From: Planococcus citri
Lineage: Eukaryota; Arthropoda; Insecta; Hemiptera; Pseudococcidae
Reading direction: 5' to 3'
DNA: 64,000 bases
Assembly (NCBI RefSeq): GCF_950023065.1
Contig: NC_088679.1
Span: 76,384,001-76,448,000 of the forward strand
The first letter of the stretch is position 1, and every line of letters begins with the position of its first letter. The notes beneath the pieces are model-generated. The model saw only the letters and a program-made list of their open reading frames with translations, was not told where the DNA came from and made no database searches. Shown piece by piece: positions 10,431 through 23,289 of this stretch. Position numbers and translations under genes: made by a program.

Positions 10431-11780
10431 TGTAAAAAAAGTGAGGGTTCCGAGTCCGACGTATTTAACATTGAAATTAAATTTTTCAAATTTTTACTAT
10501 TTTCAGCTAAAAATCACTACTTTTACTACCTAATACCTATTATAGATAACTAGAGTGCCGAAACGTACAATATTTTAAGTTTTAAAATAAAGCGTGAAAA
10601 AAATTTTGTCATGTGTATAAGTTTTTTCTATGTATAATTTCGCCTCACACGTACTAATTCCAAGTATTCGTTTTAACAATCTTTTTTCAAAATCAACTTC
10701 TTAAAAAAACATCGTTTTCAGGCTTCTCTCGAAATCAAATTTTCAAAAACTTTCATTTTTGCTTGGCTCGGGTAAATTTTTTTTATGTTTTAAAATGAAA
10801 AAAATCCAGATTTGGACCCCCAAAAATCCAAAACAGAAAATGAAAATTTTTATGAGTCATATGAGTAGATATGATATCAATCGACAAAATTGGTATTTTT
10901 TCTCTATTATGAATCGGCAAATTTTCAGTCGAACTCGCTCCCTCCTCCCCCTCGGGCCTCTCTTTCCGAAAAAACAATTCGGGCACTCCTATAACTTTAG
11001 TACCCAGACCAACACACATAATATGTACTAACATTGAATGATCGATTTCTATAATCTTACCCTAATGAAATTGTGATACGTTTTTAATAATCAAATTTTC
11101 ACTGTGTTTGCCCTAAGGCATTCGTTTTATACTGCACAATTTTCCAAAAATTTTAAAGAATACAAAAATTATTTTGATAAATTTTGAAAACACAACCAAA
11201 TCGATGGAAAAATTAAAATGTTTTGTATAAAATAAATATTTTTGAAAAATTAAAAATTATTCAACATTTTTGATTCCAACTTTCTATGGTGGCGGAGGAG
11301 GGGGGGTGTCTGAAGTAAAAAGTTGGAAAAATTTCAGCCCTCCCTCCTGACAAATCATTTTGTCACACCTCTGATCCGAGAGCATTCAGCCATATTTTGT
11401 AAATTCTAGATTTTCAAAAAATATCATAATTAGACCTATGTAAAACAATTTCCAAATTAACTTTTGCCCGCTCGCTAAAAAATTAAAAAATGTCATGAAA
11501 CGGTAAAAATTATTTTAAAAAAAAAAACGATCTCAATGTGTTAAAAAATGAAAAAATGGATCATACAAACAACATTTTATGAAAGAGAGACACCAATAAA
11601 CGTATTTACCGCTTAAAAATCTAACGCACTTTCTTTTCTACTCATCCACTTGATCAAAATCAAAAAAAAAAACACCGTAAAAATTAATCACGAGAAGTAC
11701 AGTGAGTGTTAAGAAACGGGACAGGTCAAATAAGAGGAAAATTACAGGTTAAATTCCGGATAATAGAGATTATAACTTAC
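10430..11780. other. Gene-free stretch
   Basis: AT-rich sequence with runs of A/T and scattered diverged repeat pieces. I see no gene. Confidence 0.35.
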
Positions 11781-11782
11781 TA

Positions 11783-11875
11783 GGGGGCTACGCCCCCTGG
11801 CCGCTTCGCGGCCCAACCCCCATACTCGTTCCTCGGGCTTCGCCCTCGGAACTCGCTCTTGGGGGCTGCGCCCCC
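11783..11875. repeat. GC-rich cluster of four triloop hairpins
   Basis: In otherwise AT-rich DNA there are four near-consecutive perfect short stems with 3-nt loops: GGGGGC/GCCCCC (11783-11797, loop TAC), GGCCGC/GCGGCC (11799-11813, loop TTC), GGGC/GCCC (11835-11845, loop TTC) and GGGGGC/GCCCCC (11861-11875, loop TGC). The same GGGC-triloop-GCCC motif, as its complement, recurs at 25444 and 25525, suggesting a dispersed GC-rich repeat family. Confidence 0.7.
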
Positions 11876-11899
11876 AAACCCCCCTTCGCTCACTCTCAG

Positions 11900-12985
11900 A
11901 AGAGGTTTGCTCCCAAGTACCTTTCCTTAAAAACTATACATAATCTGCACTTCATTCAAAATTCTATCACGTCGATACATAGTTGCAATGTCAAAAATAA
12001 TCGCTCATTTAAAAAAACAAAAAGACTTTTGGTTATTTTGGAATGGGACAACAGCGTGAACGAAAGCAACCTACCAACCAACTGTTTGTAAAATACAGCC
12101 AGTGAATACAATCATCACTTTCCAATAATTAATGTTTTAAAAGAATTTCTGAATTTTCAACACAATTTTTGGTACATTCTATTTGATTTTATGTCATTTT
12201 TCGCAATAAAATTTTCAGCCGTTTTCAAGAAATTGTAAACAATTTTTAGGATTTGAAACATCATTTTGGATGAATCATTTCATTCATTTTCATACCACTT
12301 TCAACGACTTTCAGCACTTTGAACAATTTTTTTCAACCTCCAATACTTTTAATGAATTTTCAAGCAACCATTTTTGAAATTTTTGGTACCTACTTAAAAT
12401 TTTTACAATATTTCTTCATTTTAATTTTTAAGTTATTTTCATAAATTTTGATATTTTAACTCGTTTTTTTTTTAAAATTTTTGAACGTCTTTTATGGCAT
12501 TCTAAGCAATTTTGGATTTTGCAACGTTTAAGGGTAGGTATGTCAATAATTCATAATTTGGTACATAAGTACATAAGTACTGATATGCTTCGATTAAAAC
12601 TTTGATTAAAAAGATAGATGATAGACGCGAAAGCAAAGCACCAAAGATAGATGGATTTACATTATATAACATTAGCAAATAGCAATATTATAAATATTAT
12701 AATAACTGTTTCTATTGACAATTTCAAGCTTGATCGATTTCGATTTGCAGAAATCTTCTCGTATTGTAAGAATTCCGTTGTTGGAGGAGTGGGAGGTTTG
12801 TATGCGCGCGCATGTCGCGTGATCCTGTCTGGAATAACAACGAAAATCGCGATGCGTTGTGGTGGTTGTGTGTATGCTTGTGTGGGTGTATAAGTACACG
12901 CATCGTCTTAACGGTTTTTTGTTTCAAGATTCCATAAAAAACGATCAAAATTGCACGATCTGAGCAACTTTTTTCTAATCTGTTT
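11900..12985. other. Gene-free AT-rich stretch
   Basis: No gene, RNA or transposon was recognised. A GT-rich patch at 12835-12890 is low-complexity. Confidence 0.35.
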
Positions 12986-12990
12986 TCACC

Positions 12991-13185
12991 ATTTTACAGA
13001 GCATGAAATTTCGAACATTTCCCTCGTTGACAGTACCCATCTAGCGTTTTTAGTTTTCGAGATAATTTAATTCAAAATTGTGTAACTGAAATTTGAAATT
13101 TGAATTCAAAATAGCTCAAAAACTAAAAACCCCAGAGGGGTAATGTAATCGAGGGAAATGTTCAGGATGTAATGCTCTTTAAAAT
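12991..13185. repeat. Imperfect inverted repeat, about 85-bp arms
   Basis: Left arm 12991-13078 and right arm 13100-13185 pair along their length (shared landmarks GAACATTTCCCTCG, GTTTTTAGTTTT and GAATTCAAA) with a loop of about 20 nt. It could be a small fold-back MITE or a source of hairpin RNA. No target duplication was seen. Confidence 0.65.
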
Positions 13186-13189
13186 GAGG

Positions 13190-15330
13190 TATTAACCACC
13201 CTTCTAGCCTTTTTCGTTCTTGATATATTTGAGAATAATCGAAAAAACGGCAAAAACAACCCATTTAAACTCAAAATTTGGGCCCTTTAATTACAAAATT
13301 TTTGCCCCCGCGTATTTTTCCTATATTCTAAAGACGTTAAGCTGTCGATTAAAAAAAAAATCAGCTCTCTAGGTACCATAGATCGGGCTCAGGACTTTTT
13401 TCCGATTTTTCGGGTATTTTTTAATTAATTTTTTTCGTATTTTTCGCGTATTTTTGGGGTATTTATTTTTCTTGCAGCTTTATAGGATAGATGAGTAAGA
13501 GCTCGTTCATATGTAAGTAAATAAAATCAACAGCTTGGTAAGTACTTGGTATTCGCACAGATAGCACGGAGTTCATTTTTGTTTACAGCCGAGTCAATAA
13601 TTCAATAAAATTGATAAATCCCTCAATTTCCACGAATTTTGAAAATTTTCACTCGTACCGACGCGACGCGACGTAGTAAATTTGTGCAGTGAATTTTCAT
13701 CTCTTGTAAAATTCCGACCTCGGTTTTTTCCACGAATTAATACACCACTGATGGGATTTTTTTCATGATTTTGGTATAAAAAATCTCATTCTTAGCAAAA
13801 CTTGGAACTTCTTTCTACAAATTGAATCTTTAGCACGTAGAAAAATCTCTGAGAAATATCATCACTTCATGTATATGGAAGGTGGTGAGGGGGGGGATGA
13901 AAAATTAATTTTTTCACACCCTTTTTACTTTACTTTCATTTTGGTCGAATAAATTAATTTTCCAAATTATTTTTTTTGCCACTCTTGTTCTACATAAGAA
14001 GATTTTTCATGAAAAATTTTCAAAGTAGATGGATTTGAAATTTACAAAAATTATCACGATTATAGGTACCTACCTATGCATAGGCACAATAAATACTACA
14101 CTACAGAAATGCACATAACGCAAGTATTCATAATTTATGTAAAAATATTGCGAATACATTCATTCGATGATTTTATTCGTAATACAGAAATGAAAAAAAA
14201 AATGAAAACTCTTTTCAATAGAAAACTTGCTAAAGAGAAAGTTTTATCTTTTAGAAGTAGACGAACGAGGGTAGGAATAATAGTAGAGGTGCCTGTGCTA
14301 ACGTAATATCGTCTCGGAGCAACAATTTTCATCCGAAGTAAAAAGAAGCTGGGAGAAAAATTTTCTAAAGAACTGGCACAATACGCTTTTTTTCTCATAA
14401 TTACTCTTTATTTTGAATTCATTATGGTTGCGAGGTTAGCCCATGCAACGCGTTTTAATGCGAAATGACCGAAAAAACTCTCGCAGATTTAATGTGCTGA
14501 AATTAATAGATAGGTAGGTACTGGTAGGTTAAGTTTAACATTTTTCTATTTTAATAGTCCACCTACTTTCAGAATTTTTTCAAGTTTTCAAAAGCCTGGA
14601 AAAATTCAGAAAGCTGTTTAGTGTTTATGAGAATCCGCCATGATTTTTGGAAATTTGTCGATTTTTCCCAAGTTTTGAAAATTTAGACTTGATATCTGGA
14701 AATTTTGGGTTCTATACTGCAGATAATTTACCATTTTTCTGCAAAGTTCTTCAAAGTCAGACTGTAAGACTAAGACAAAATGCATAATTATTAAAAACAG
14801 CAGATGTTATTTTTTATCCAAGTTTTTAAAAATTAGATGCACCCAATTTACAATAAGACTACATATTTAAAATTCATCTATTTTTACATCAAGTTTTCAA
14901 ACGCCAGCGTCACGCTGATCTGATTACCAGTTATTTACAAAATATTACCAGTAATTTACCAAAAATTGGTATCGATTTATCACCACAGATTACGTCACCA
15001 AAAATCATCAAAACCACTTGTAATTTACCAAACTTCCCATTATTTATATTTTTCCTCTATCGCCAGTAATTTACTGAAAATTACCCTAAAATTGGGAATC
15101 GAAGTGTGACATCACAATGACATCAAAGCACATTTTTACCATGTTTACATGATCTCATTTGGTCCCAAACAAAATGTAGTCCCATAAGAAACCATATTGT
15201 AAAAATGGTATGCTTGTCGTTCAAGTTTCTCAATGAATAAGACACTTATTGGTAAAAAACTTATTTAAAACAAAAATTCAGACTTTCTAACATATCATAT
15301 TATAAAACGAGCTTTTTTTAACACAAAATT
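13190..15330. other. Gene-free stretch with TTACCAGTAATTTACC-rich patch
   Basis: No gene is supported. Around 14935-15085 short TTACCAGTAATTTACC-like words recur without a fixed period. A CGACGCGACGCGACG run sits at about 13660. Confidence 0.35.
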
Positions 15331-16756
15331 TCAGAAAAAATTGAAATTGAAAAGTAGCAAATTTACATGCAATCTTATGGAACGCTTCTGCACTTGTTGT
15401 CCTTTCATCTTTTCATCTGAGACAATTGAAAATAACAGCAGCATGAAAGTCCTCAGAGGTGAACTGAAAATTGGAAATAGACTGATCATGGGAATGAAAG
15501 ATGAGACCAGAACATATGTGTTGAATACAGGAAAAGTAATAAAAGTAATTGCGGATTTCTATAGGAAACTATTTTATGATGACACTCTGCAGCCTCAACA
15601 CTCCCAAATACCCTCCAACCCCCCCGTCACACCAATCACTATACAAGAGATGAAGAAGAATCTAAACCAATTTGAAAAACAATAAATCACGATCACCTGG
15701 AAAAGATGGAGTTATAACAGGAATTATAAAACTGGGTGGAAATGAAATAAATGAATACCTGGCATTGCTATTTAACCAGCACCTAGAAGAAGGGAAAATC
15801 CCGAATGAATGGAATGATGCTGAAAGTGGTTTTGATTTATAAAAAAGGAGACAAAGCTGATATACCTAAAAAACAATCGTCTAATAAGCAATAAGCCTAC
15901 TAACTATTCACAAGGATAATTACCGCAAGGCTGACAGAAAAGCTTGACAAAGCCCAACCAGATGAATGAGCAGGATTCTGTAAGGGAAGAAGCACAATTG
16001 ACCATATTCATGTTATGCGCCAGATCATTGAAAAGCCCAACAAATTTAGAATGCCCCTATGTTTAACTTTCATTGATTTTGAAAAAAGCATTTGACTCTA
16101 TGAAAATGGTGTCTATGATGAATTGATGACAGCTCTTGAAAAGATTGGAATTGATCCCGCTTACGTGTGTGTGATTGAGTATATCTACAGAAATGCCACC
16201 GCTTCTATTACAGTCCATGGAGAAACAGCAAAAATAAGGCTCAAAAAGAGAATAAGGCAAGGAGATGCCTTCTCACCTAATTTGTTCACAGCCACACTCT
16301 ATAACAGCATCAGAGATATATTATGGGGAGAAGGAGGACTGGAGATCTCTGGAGAAACATTGACCGATTTACTACATATTATGCTGATGATGTGGTGCAT
16401 GAAGTTCAGGGAATGCTGGACAAGGTGAGACATGCATGTCTAGAAGTAGGACTGAAAATTAATAAAGGGAAGACCAAGACTATGTGTATTGTGTAATGTG
16501 TTTGTAACTAATAAAAAATGTGCCCAGCTGGAGGATGATGAAATTGAAATGGTTGATGGATTTGTGTACCTGGGCTAAGATATGACAATGAATAACGATT
16601 TCAACAGAGAGATATCCAGGAGAATAAAGGCATCATGGGCAGCCTACTCGAGGCTAAGAGAAATAATTAGAGAGAAGTCAATACCTATACAAGTAATGCC
16701 TGAGAAGAAAGGCAGCCAGTCAATGCATCATCCCAGTGGCCTCATATGCTAGTGAG

Positions 16757-17249
16757 CAGGGATGGAAACCAAAATGAAAAAAAATATTGGTTATTTTTTT
16801 CAAAATTATTTATTATGGTTACGGTTAAGGGTTATGCTTATGACCCAAAAAAATAAAGATTACGGTTAAAAATAAAGGTTACGATTTTCTTTCATTTATC
16901 AAAAATTAATTGCACTTTAATGTCCAAAAAGTGCGCCTGCGGCCAAAAAAATGAAAAAAAACCACAATTTCACAGCCATTTTTTGAGTTTGAAGAAAATT
17001 TTTGACAAATTGAGCTCTTTTTTTCTCAAAAATCATTATAAATGTCATATTTTACACGAAAAAAATGAGATTTTTACTCAAAAAATAACCGTTATGTATT
17101 TAACCAAAACAAAAAATGAATTGGTTAAGGTTATGGTTAAAAAATTTCAAATCAATAATTTTGGTTATGGTTACGGTTACAGTTTTTGCCTCATTTTAGC
17201 GGTTAAAATTCATTTCGGTTAAAAATTTTGGTTACGGTTTCCATCCCTG
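16757..17249. mobile_element. hAT-like MITE inside the LINE (493 bp)
   Basis: The ends are CAGGGATGGAAACC and GGTTTCCATCCCTG, a perfect 14-bp terminal inverted repeat. It is flanked by 8-bp target copies CTAGTGAG (16749-16756) and CTTGTGAG (17250-17257), which differ at one base. The 8-bp duplication and CAGGG ends fit hAT transposons. The interior is made of GGTTAYGGTTA-type words and encodes no transposase. Removing it restores LINE reading (ASYAS then ETWAL). Confidence 0.85.
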
Positions 17250-17271
17250 CTTGTGAGACATGGGCATTGAT

Positions 17272-17488
17272 CAGGCCCTAACCCACCCACCGAGTTACCG
17301 AGAAAATCTCGGTGGGCTGTGACATATTTGGGCCGATGAGGTAAAAACTAGGCCACTCAAAAAAATTCTGAATGAGTTTTTATGCTCAGTGTCATGCACT
17401 TTAAAAAATGGGAGAAAAAAATTTGGCCGATTGATTGAGGCTAAAATGGGACATATCAGTGGGCCACTTGCTCTTGGGTCTGGCCCTG
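17272..17488. mobile_element. Second hAT-like MITE inside the LINE (217 bp)
   Basis: The ends CAGGCCCTAACCC and GGGTCTGGCCCTG are imperfect terminal inverted repeats. An exact 8-bp target duplication, GCATTGAT, lies at 17264-17271 and 17489-17496. There is no coding content. It lies only 22 bp from the first MITE. Confidence 0.85.
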
Positions 17489-17930
17489 GCATTGATGAAG
17501 AAGCTGAAAGATAGAATTATCAAGATGCAGAGGCAAATGGAGTGATCAATGCTGGGGATAACACTGCGTGACAAATGGACAGTGGAGAAAATTAGGGAGA
17601 TCATAGGAATGGCAGACACTATGGAGACAGCTAAGCGGAGTAAGTGGCGCTGGTCTGGTCATGTTGCCAGAAGCAGGGATCAGCGATGGGTGGTAAAGAC
17701 TACTTAGTGGAGACCAGACGAAAAACTGGCATTGGAGAGACCAAAATGAAGATGGGAAGATGAGATATGGACATGTGATGGAAAATGGTGGAGTATAGCC
17801 CAATACTGGAGCTTGTGGAAATAAGTTGAGGAGGCCTTCATCCAGCAGTGGATTGAGAACAAGGGCTAGAAAGAAGAAAGATGAAGTCTTCTGTCTTTTC
17901 TTTTCATCTTTTTGTCATTTTGTCTTTTAA

Positions 17931-18036
17931 GCGCCACTTGTACGACTCTTGTTCAAATTCTGAACTAAGTTTAACTCATTGTTTTCGACCGGTTAAACTG
18001 AGTTCAACTCTTGAACGAGAGTCATACAAGTGGCCC
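17931..18036. mobile_element. Hairpin MITE of about 106 bp
   Basis: GCGCCACTTGTACGACTC at the left pairs with GAGTCATACAAGTGGCCC at the right. The arms are about 46 bp and imperfect, with a centre near 17980. It sits just beyond the 3' end of the LINE. No clear target duplication beyond TAA-like flanks. Confidence 0.65.
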
Positions 18037-18039
18037 TAA

Positions 18040-21000
18040 ATGATTTTCAATGATTTCAATGTTTTTCAGGTAGGTAAGTCTAATGTCATTTGCAACCTAT
18101 TTCTCAAAAATGTTTAGTGCACTTTTCTCCAATTCTCACAAAGTTTTGCCAAAATATTATCAAGTTTTCATCATTTTAAATAATTTTAACGCTTCTTAAA
18201 TATTTCAATATCATTTTAAATAAACCATCACCATCACTAATCATTCTATGACCCTTAAGGGAAGAAGACAGGAAAAGAAGGTGTAAAAGTGAACCCGAAC
18301 GGTGAGACTAGCCCAAGTATTACATAAAGATAAATTATTTCAATTGATGATAGGCGAATAGAAACATCCAAAGTATTAATGAAAACGACGCTTCATCATC
18401 ATAAAGCTCACGTTTAAAAGACTCTACTGCTCATTAACCTTTTTTTTTTCGGCAACATCGACGAATTAAAAATTCAAAAAATTTCAACCTCGAATCCATC
18501 CTATATACGCTCGCGAGCTCATCCGCTCAGCCGTTACATGCTATAAAAATTCTCACACAATTGTACACGAGTTGATAGGTATACAGGTATTAATAAAGAA
18601 GAAGAGAGAGAAAAAAACCTCGAATCGAGAATAAATTCACGACGACGACGACGAAGAGTAAAGCTCGAGTTTTAATTTTCTTTTATAGCGGATAATCGTT
18701 TTAGCCTGTTTGCATTTTAGCACTTACGAGAGCTAATTACTCGAGAAAAGCGGGATAAATTTCTTAACTTTAATTACACAACGCGTGGCGCGGATGAAGA
18801 AAAGCAGGTAATCGTGCGAAAGTTTACTTTTCTCGCGCCAGTTCCAGTTCGATATCGTATTACCTTTTTTTCTTCTTCTTCTTCTCATCCAGCTGGCAGC
18901 TATCTCTTTCTAATTCGCTATCTGTAGGTGTATTGTATGTGTGATTGTGTGTAAGGCTGACTTTCGTCGATGATGTTTTCGCATTTCTAGATTTCTGGTC
19001 AGTGGTCAGTTCAAATTACCAGATCGCAGAACAGAGAAAAGCACACAAGTGGAAACTAAAGTGGTGTGGAAAATTTAGTATAGGTATAGAAAAACAGTAT
19101 TGCCTCTTCGAGTAGGTACCTATTTTGTTGTCGAGTTGAAATATCTATAAGTGGATACAGGCCACAGGGTATATATATATATAGGTATATGAGAAATACA
19201 TATTCGCACTTTCCTCGTTAATAAAGGTGCTCGCCTTATCACAAATGTATAGCTAGTATAATTGGCGGCGTGAAACTCGATAAAATGTACCAATTGTTCG
19301 GACTCGCGAGTTATCAACGTATGTACGAGTAATTGACCCGATATGCCCTACGGTATCGTATCGAATTATTAGTGTAGGTAGAATTTTCTGGAATTTTTTT
19401 CTTTTCTTTTCTTTTTTTTTTCGAGATTTGGCGAGAAATTACTAGCGTTATCTGGCATATTCCTACCGAAAATGATTACCTATATCGTGGTATTGGAAAA
19501 TGAAAAATTCATTAGAATTTATCAGTAAGATGATACAGTGAGCAGAGCACGCGGGAGATGATTTTTATCTCGGTTTTGTTTCCGAACATCGGCTCTTTCT
19601 CTTCGATAAACTCTGAATTGTACGTACCTAACTGGTAGATAGCGAATATATTTACGTAAAAATTTGAAACTTTTCGATAAAAGCCCGGAATTGTAAAATT
19701 TTCAGTCATTTCATTTTTTTTATTTTTTATTCAACCCCTCAGCAGTCAAACGGAAACAAAAAATAACATAATTAAAAAAATTCTAAACGATAAGAATAAA
19801 TTTCGAATTACATAAATATTTGCATAACCTTCCGCTATCGCATCGTTGTTGTCTCGTTGTAATATCTCGTATTCATTGAAATACATAGTAGTAGTCGTAG
19901 TAGTACGAACTCGAAGAAACTTAATTCAAATGCAGATAAAGCAAAGCAAAGGCGCACAATCTGAATCTGAATATACACATCTTGTCCTTGTATTTTTATA
20001 CTTATTGAATAATACTCTCTCTCTGGTGTATAAGATGCTAGATGTCGTCGTATCGGGCTCGCCTTTGTCGACTACAACATCGCGTGCGAAACGAAATGGG
20101 GAAAAAAATAATGTAAATCATCTTATTTATAAAAGCCAGCAACAGATTTTACTTTACGTAGGGTACTTTTTCGTCAGTTTAATTAATTCACATCAACGAT
20201 GCACCACCTCGAGTGCCGAGTGCTTAGCGCCGGAAATATTCACGTGTATACTACACATTTACGCGGCTGCAGTAAATACGTACTACGTATTTTCAGCTTA
20301 CTAAGTTGTACCTATACGTAAGAGTTATTGGTGTTTGTGAGAACGCGGAAACGCGATTTATAAACATCGTCTACTCCATTCCCCTTCACCCTCCCCCCTC
20401 AGCGAATGAGTAAGGGAAATTTTGAGAGTTTACTATAGAACAGGAACGAATCGAAGAAAAAAAAATTGCGGAGGAAAAATACAAGAATTAGAAATTTTGA
20501 AATCCTCAATGTGTGGTGCTTCGAACTTATTTTTCTCGTATTTATATCTGAACAAAAAAAAGGTCATTCTATGAGTATGTCAACTCAACTAAAAAAAATA
20601 CGATTTTCATGTCTCGTATTTTCCAATTTTGCTCAATTTTGGGAGAGGCTATGGCGAGAGGGAGAGGGGGTATCAAAACATCATACAAAGTCAAATTTTA
20701 GCCCCTGAATTGCATTTTTCAGTTTTTGATGAATTTTTAACAATTCTTTGGCTCCATTTATTACATACAAGAAAAAACTCAAAATTTCGTAAAATGCTCT
20801 ATTTTTGATTTTCTCAATCGACTTGAAACTTCCAATCAGAAGAGTCTGAACAACCAAAAGAAAAATTGCCTGCTCTCATTTCTGTCTCTCGAATAGAAGA
20901 TTTTCTTGAAATTGTGTATACTCGTTCGATATTTTTCATCTCCAACCCTCCAAAAGAAGATAAATTTCGATACCATCAAACTAGTTTTGTTCGAAATTTT

Positions 21001-21290
21001 AAAATTTCATTTATGTAACCGCTCTCTCGCGGCAAAGGCAAAATGAAGAATTGCCTTGAAATCGTAATTTTTCACCCTTCAAAAGCAGAATTTCGACGCA
21101 TAACTCGACAGTACAAAAATTGCTTATTTATGTGTCAGAATTCTTCAAAATGGGCAATCCTGTTTTCAAGAACTATTCCGTTCTCCAGTCTATTTTGAAC
21201 CTCTTGCATGGAGCTGTCAATAAAGCATCAAAAAATCAGGAAAATTAAATAGGTGCCTAAATTAAAATGTGTCGTAACGACCCTCCCCCT
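18040..21290. other. Gene-free stretch, mostly unique-looking
   Basis: No gene is supported. 18450-20350 is less repetitive than its surroundings, with many TAATTA and CTCGAG-like words, a (GAC)n run at about 18640-18655 and a pyrimidine tract at 19400. It looks like intron or intergenic regulatory DNA. A 152-codon open frame at 19846-20304 has low-complexity composition and no gene-like features. Confidence 0.35.
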
Positions 21291-21299
21291 CCCCTTTTT

Positions 21300-22480
21300 A
21301 TAGAAAAAGTCTCCCTCGACCCTCGAACAATATTTTAAACTTTGAAATATTTATTATTGTTTGGAAGGATCGAGAAAGGTATTTTTCTTGAAAATGGGAT
21401 TTTTTAAAAGAATTCTGATCAGCAATTTGAAAATAATAAAAAAAATTTCCTTCTTTTTTTATTTTTATTTTTATTTTGGGGCTCTGTACAGACGAGATAC
21501 CAATATTGTTGGGAGCAATGTGCAAGGTAGTAATTTCTTTAGAAGAAGAATATTCAGGAGAATTCTACCCAGAAGTAAGAAATTTTCAAAAAAATTTTAT
21601 ACTAGACTTTCAATTTTTCCTTTTTAAAATAATATGTTTTTCAACTTGAAAAAAAGTAATTCTCCATAATTTATTCTTTTCCATATACAAAAGACCATCA
21701 TGAGGGAGAGAGGAGGGTGTCTGAGTGTACTTTTTTTCTTTAAAAAGATTTGGACTAGAAATTTATAATTTTCAAAATCTTTATTTATGAATTTCAATTT
21801 TTTCTTTCTTCGATTTTTTTGGATTGGGAGCGAAAACTCCATATAAGGGGACCAATGTTGTGGGTGGGACCGAGGAACAGTTATTTCGATCTCGATAATG
21901 GACTTATTTAAAAATTCTAACCCAAAAATGAGAAATTTCCAACAAATTTTCATCGGATTTCATCCATTACATTTTGTTTTAATTTTCCAACTTAGGGGCT
22001 CTACTCGTATGTCTATTTAAGGACTCGGTTTTTGAAGAGAGAGAGGAAAGGGAGTCCGAACGAAATTTTGATCAAAAAGTAGATCATTCATACATATATA
22101 GAAGAATTCTGACTACAAATTTTAAATTTTAAAATTATTTTACAAGCTTCAATTTTTTTAATGGGGAGGGGGGGGCTCCACACACAGAAATATAAAATTT
22201 CCGAGGGTTTTTCAAAATCAAATTTGATTACTATTCTTTTTGGGCTCAATGCAAGGGACCCATTGGGTAGGGGTGTGAAGTGAGACTTTTCATAAACGAA
22301 GATCATTCAGAATGATATTGAAGAAAAATGTAGGTAGGTATAATTTTTAATTTTTTTACAGACTTCAATTTTTCATGTTTTTATTTTATTTTTTCAAAAT
22401 TGGGCGGGGGACTTCATACCAGGAGACTAGCATTGTTTAAGGAGCCGAGGAAGATTCTTTGCCTGAGAGGAGTTTAGTCG
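21300..22480. repeat. Degenerate tandem repeat, about 230-360-bp spacing
   Basis: Diverged copies start near 21400, 21750, 22100 and 22330. Each has AGAATTCTGA..AATTT, a T-rich CTTCAATTTTT stretch, then GGGGCTCCATA..ACCAATGTTG and GGGACCGAGGAA-like words. No coding potential. Confidence 0.5.
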
Positions 22481-23160
22481 GGAAAATTTTGCCAGCATGG
22501 TTAGAAACCGTCGAAAATTTTTTATGCTCGTTTATTTATTCCATTTCATTTTCTTAGTAAATGAATTACACGTACCTATACCTAGGTACAGAAGAATTTC
22601 GACGAAGATATTAAAAATTTTCTCAATGAAATGGATTTTCAAGTTTTTTTTTGAGGGGGAGGGCGGGAGAGCTACTCTTGGCACAACTTAATTCCATGTT
22701 GGAAAGTCAAGGTTTTTACCGGCTTTTCGAAGAAAAGTCAGGTACTGTTTCAAGTTGTTTTTTTTCCCCATTAAAACCAACAATTGAAAAAAATGCAAAA
22801 AAATATTCATAAGTTGGTAAATCATAAATAATAGCTACCCTAGTGCTCCTCCTCCCCTCCCATCAGCAGAGCTAAAATGAAAAATGACCTCTCAAAACGG
22901 AATTTTCTACTTCAAATAACTTGGATTCCAATCCCAAACTTGATTTCTTTGATCAAGAAAAAAAAATCAGAGGATGATTTCAGACTTCTCCTTTTGCCTC
23001 TGAGGGAATTTGAATGCAAAAACGGAACCTTGTCACTTCCTGAGTTTCTAAAAATAATTTTTCGTTATTTAGAGAGAAAAAGTGCTACTTTTGCTCCCGC
23101 TTCTGATTTTTGGAAGTAAATATACTGGCGTTTTTCTCCCTCATATAACGAAAAATATTA
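22480..23160. other. Gene-free stretch
   Basis: Nothing recognisable apart from poly-A/T runs. Confidence 0.35.
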
Positions 23161-23162
23161 TA

Positions 23163-23281
23163 TTATTCAACCAGGGAGCAAGTTGAGTGATTTTCGATGA
23201 TTTTGAATTATTTCCCTCGCTTCGCTCGGGTAATAAACCTCAAAATTCGTCGAAAATCACTTTTACTCCCTAGTTGAATAA
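23163..23281. repeat. Hairpin element with palindromic tip
   Basis: TTATTCAACCAGGGAG...pairs with CTCCCTAGTTGAATAA, with arms of about 50 bp that include GTGATTTTCG/CGAAAATCAC. The tip, CCCTCGCTTCGCTCGGG, is itself nearly palindromic and belongs to the GAGCGAAGCGAG motif family. It is a small fold-back or MITE with unknown mobility. Confidence 0.7.
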
Positions 23282-23289
23282 ACTAATAC

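Larger units (their letters stand above)
15400..17880 (+). mobile_element. 5'-truncated, decayed RTE-like LINE (non-LTR retrotransposon)
   Basis: Conceptual reading in shifting frames shows a reverse transcriptase: a linker (RLIMGMKDE), a SPGKDGV block near 15700, KKGDKADI near 15845, GRSTIDHIHVMRQIIEK near 15990, FIDFEKAFDS near 16070 (one extra A breaks the frame), RQGDAFSP near 16255 and YADDVV at 16380. The C-terminal part carries WSGHVARSRDQRW near 17655 and ends with an AFIQQW-type tail near 17850, usual for RTE-type insect elements. The N-terminal endonuclease is missing. Several frameshifts and stops make it inactive. Two MITEs interrupt it at 16757 and 17272. Confidence 0.85.

Noticed and set aside
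19846..20304. 152-aa open frame
   Set aside because: Poly-Val and low-complexity patches, no signal of selection or gene structure; likely chance.
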